This document shows, one piece after another, positions 5,872-7,732 of a stretch of DNA of 7,732 bases. Every line of letters begins with the position of its first letter. The stretch's first letter is position 1. Made by a program: the position numbers and the translations under genes. The stretch comes from a candidate division WWE3 bacterium (GTDB lineage: Bacteria > Patescibacteriota > 4484-211 > JAGQKX01): the NCBI GenBank assembly GCA_020429905.1, contig JAGQKX010000035.1, forward strand, positions 1-7,732, read 5' to 3'. The notes beneath the pieces were generated by a model. The model saw only the letters and a program-made list of their open reading frames with translations, made no database searches and had not been told where the DNA came from.

Positions 5872-5897
5872 GAGTGGTTGAAAAACCGCTCTTTTTT
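5872..5897 (+). terminator. Intrinsic terminator between the holB-like gene and gyrB
   Basis: GAGTGGTT (5872-5879) pairs with AACCGCTC (5884-5891) as an 8-bp stem with one G-T wobble and a GAAA loop, followed directly by six T (5892-5897). This is a textbook Rho-independent terminator, 87 bp after the stop of the holB-like gene. Confidence 0.88.
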
Positions 5898-5902
5898 AAC
5901 AC

Positions 5903-5928
5903 AAATGCCCAATATGAACGGCATTTTT
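5903..5928 (+). terminator. Second terminator-like hairpin, in the gyrB leader
   Basis: AAATGCC (5903-5909) pairs with GGCATTT (5920-5926) around a 10-nt loop, and the T-run extends to 5928. It follows the first terminator by 5 bp and ends 13 bp before the gyrB ATG. It may be a back-up terminator or, because it would lie partly under an initiating ribosome, a control element for gyrB. Confidence 0.55.
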
Positions 5929-5941
5929 CCTAAAAAAACAT

Positions 5942-7732
5942 ATGTCAAAAGATAGTAATTACGACGCAAGTTCAATTCAAGTATTAGAAGGTTTGGAGCC
6001 AGTACGTAAAAGACCGGGAATGTATATCGGAGATACGGGAGAATATGGGTTTCACCATTTATTAAGAGAAATCATTAACAACGCGGTAGACGAGGCTCTT
6101 GGCGGTTTTGCTGATACTACGGCCGTAGAATTTCATCCCGATGGTTCGGTTTCCGTCTTTGATAATGGCCGAGGTATTCCAATCGACGAAATGCCCAAAT
6201 ACAAAAAGAGTGCCCTAGAAGTGATGATGACCACCTTGCACTCCGGAGGTAAATTCGAAGGACAGGCCTATAAGGTTTCGGGCGGATTACACGGTGTCGG
6301 TATTTCAATCGTGAACGCACTTTCGGAAAAATCAATCGTCATTGTGAAAAAAGACGATAAATACTACAGGCAGGAATATTCGCGAGGAGATGTGAAAACT
6401 CCGTTGACAGAAATTAAAGAAAGTGATCTTGATAATGATACCGTTAAGGCCTTAATAAAGGAAGAAAGCGGTACCGCCTTCACTTTTAAGCCTGACCATA
6501 AGGTTTTCGGAGATTTAACCTTCGACTTTGACCGAATCAAAAAATTACTCAGAAATTATGCTTTCCTCACATCTAATCTCCATTTCAAATTAACTGATAA
6601 TCGTGCCGAATCACTCCCAACACGATACGGATTTTATTTCGATGGGGGATTGAAGTCATTTGTAAGATATCAAAATCAAGCCCATAATCCTATTATTAAG
6701 GACCCTTTTTATGTCATTGGCGAACAAGATAACATTCAAGTCGAAATCGCGTTGCAATACCACACTGACTATCATACCGATATCCTTTCATTTACCAACA
6801 ATATCGAGACAAAAGAGGGAGGATTTCACGAAACAGGATTTAAATCAGCACTAACGCGTGTACTCAATGACTATGCCAAAAAGAACGAACTCGTCAAAGG
6901 AGACAAGTCGTTGTCAGGAGAAGATGTCCGAGAAGGCCTGACAGCGGTTATTTCAATCAAAATGTCTTCAGAAAAACTGCAATTCGAAGGTCAAACAAAG
7001 ACTAAGTTAGGAAATACAGAGGTTCGGCCAATTGTAGAGACCATCATGGGGCAGGCGTTACAGTCGTATCTAGAAGAACATCCGACTGAGGCCGCTACAA
7101 TTATTCAAAAGAACTTGTTAGCCCAAGAAGCACGGTTAGCTGCACAAAAAGCAAAAGAAACGGTACAAAGAAAAAGCGCCCTCGAAGGGGCTTCACTTCC
7201 CGGAAAGCTTGCTGATTGCCAAAGCAGAAAAGCGGAAGAATCTGAACTATACGTGGTTGAGGGAGACTCGGCAGGAGGATCAGCTAAGCAAGGTCGAGAC
7301 CGACGATTTCAGGCGATCTTACCATTAGGAGGTAAACCGCTGAACGCCGAAAAAAATCGCTTAGACAAAATTCTTGACCACAAAGAATTCAAACATTTAT
7401 TAATCGCGCTCGGTGCTGGAGTAGGGGACGACCTAAATATCGAAAAATTACGATATCATCGTGTTATTTTAATGAATGACGCTGACGTTGACGGTAAACA
7501 CATCACCACATTGGTGCTAACATTTATCTATCGGCAGCTAAAACCACTGATTGAAAATGGATATGTCTATGTGGCCCAACCGCCGCTGTTTAAAATCAAA
7601 GCTGGAAAAGAGATTACCTACGTGTATTCTGAAGAAGAGCGCGACGTTAAAGTGTCCGAACTGCTTTCCGAGAACAAAACGTATAACATCACCCGATTTA
7701 AAGGGCTGGGAGAAATGAACCCAGAACAATTA
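5942..7732 (+). CDS. gyrB: DNA gyrase subunit B, N-terminal 597 residues (cut by window edge)
   Basis: The ATPase subunit of DNA gyrase, which with GyrA introduces negative supercoils. The GHKL ATP site shows E43-I-I-N-N47-A-V-D-E, D-N-G-R-G-I-P and S-G-G-L-H-G-V-G-I-S-I-V-N-A-L-S. The transducer domain has E-G-Q-T-K-T-K-L-G-N with the QTK lysine. The TOPRIM domain has E440-G-D-S-A-G-G-S-A-K-Q-G-R-D-R and N-D-A-D-V-D-G, with metal-binding Asp 513, 515 and 517. F-K-G-L-G-E-M-N-P-E-Q-L at the edge is close to the C-terminus, so some 50-60 residues are missing if it is the short form. DADVDG and AKQGRDR favour GyrB over ParE, whose usual forms are DADTDG and AKQARDR. The large insertion of the E. 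coli protein is absent in the part seen. Unusual residues are Asn46, Gly463 and Asn512. No Shine-Dalgarno site precedes the ATG. Confidence 0.95.
   Translation, partial: MSKDSNYDASSIQVLEGLEPVRKRPGMYIGDTGEYGFHHLLREIINNAVDEALGGFADTTAVEFHPDGSVSVFDNGRGIPIDEMPKYKKSALEVMMTTLHSGGKFEGQAYKVSGGLHGVGISIVNALSEKSIVIVKKDDKYYRQEYSRGDVKTPLTEIKESDLDNDTVKALIKEESGTAFTFKPDHKVFGDLTFDFDRIKKLLRNYAFLTSNLHFKLTDNRAESLPTRYGFYFDGGLKSFVRYQNQAHNPIIKDPFYVIGEQDNIQVEIALQYHTDYHTDILSFTNNIETKEGGFHETGFKSALTRVLNDYAKKNELVKGDKSLSGEDVREGLTAVISIKMSSEKLQFEGQTKTKLGNTEVRPIVETIMGQALQSYLEEHPTEAATIIQKNLLAQEARLAAQKAKETVQRKSALEGASLPGKLADCQSRKAEESELYVVEGDSAGGSAKQGRDRRFQAILPLGGKPLNAEKNRLDKILDHKEFKHLLIALGAGVGDDLNIEKLRYHRVILMNDADVDGKHITTLVLTFIYRQLKPLIENGYVYVAQPPLFKIKAGKEITYVYSEEERDVKVSELLSENKTYNITRFKGLGEMNPEQL

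Noticed and set aside
6117..7729. Short minus-strand open frames opposite gyrB
   Set aside because: They are antisense to conserved GyrB motifs and have low-complexity, arginine-rich or otherwise random-looking translations.
1..7732. CRISPR array, tRNA, insertion sequence, toxin-antitoxin, phage or defence genes
   Set aside because: Read through on both strands, no regularly spaced repeats, cloverleaf, transposase motif or small gene pair was found; nearly all of the window is taken up by the genes listed.

Overview
The window (7732 bp) reads as chromosomal DNA of a bacterium. The best guess is a member of the Candidate Phyla Radiation (Patescibacteria). This is an inference from several weak signs together: a compact pilB-pilT-pilC-pilin-pilD cluster without pilMNOPQ next to it, a pilin with an INP-x-x-R-L-x-D-A-R-N sequence after its hydrophobic helix, a very short clamp-loader delta' protein, and compact spacing. 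All stops seen are TAA or TAG, and nothing suggests a recoded UGA.

Left block (1-5002, minus strand): a type IV pilus cluster. In transcription order it holds pilB (extension ATPase, TTG start), pilT (retraction ATPase), pilC (inner-membrane platform), a type IV pilin with the only strong Shine-Dalgarno site in the window, then a long hairpin terminator, and pilD (prepilin peptidase), which runs off the left edge. PilD would trim and methylate the pilin, PilB would drive its polymerisation through PilC, and PilT would drive retraction. The pilin has its own structured leader and probably its own expression level.

Middle (5003-5113): a divergent promoter region in which the -10 elements for pilB (minus) and for the holB-like gene (plus) overlap.

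Right block (5114-7732, plus strand): a short delta'-type clamp-loader gene, then about 155 bp holding an extended -10 promoter and two consecutive terminator-like hairpins, then gyrB (gyrase subunit B), cut by the right edge after 597 codons. This block belongs to DNA replication and topology and is not functionally tied to the pilus block.

I saw no RNA genes, CRISPR array, insertion sequence, phage or defence genes. No clearly new system is visible. The points most worth checking are regulatory (the gyrB leader, the divergent promoter, the pilin leader, and the lack of Shine-Dalgarno sites elsewhere) and a few residue substitutions in GyrB and PilT.
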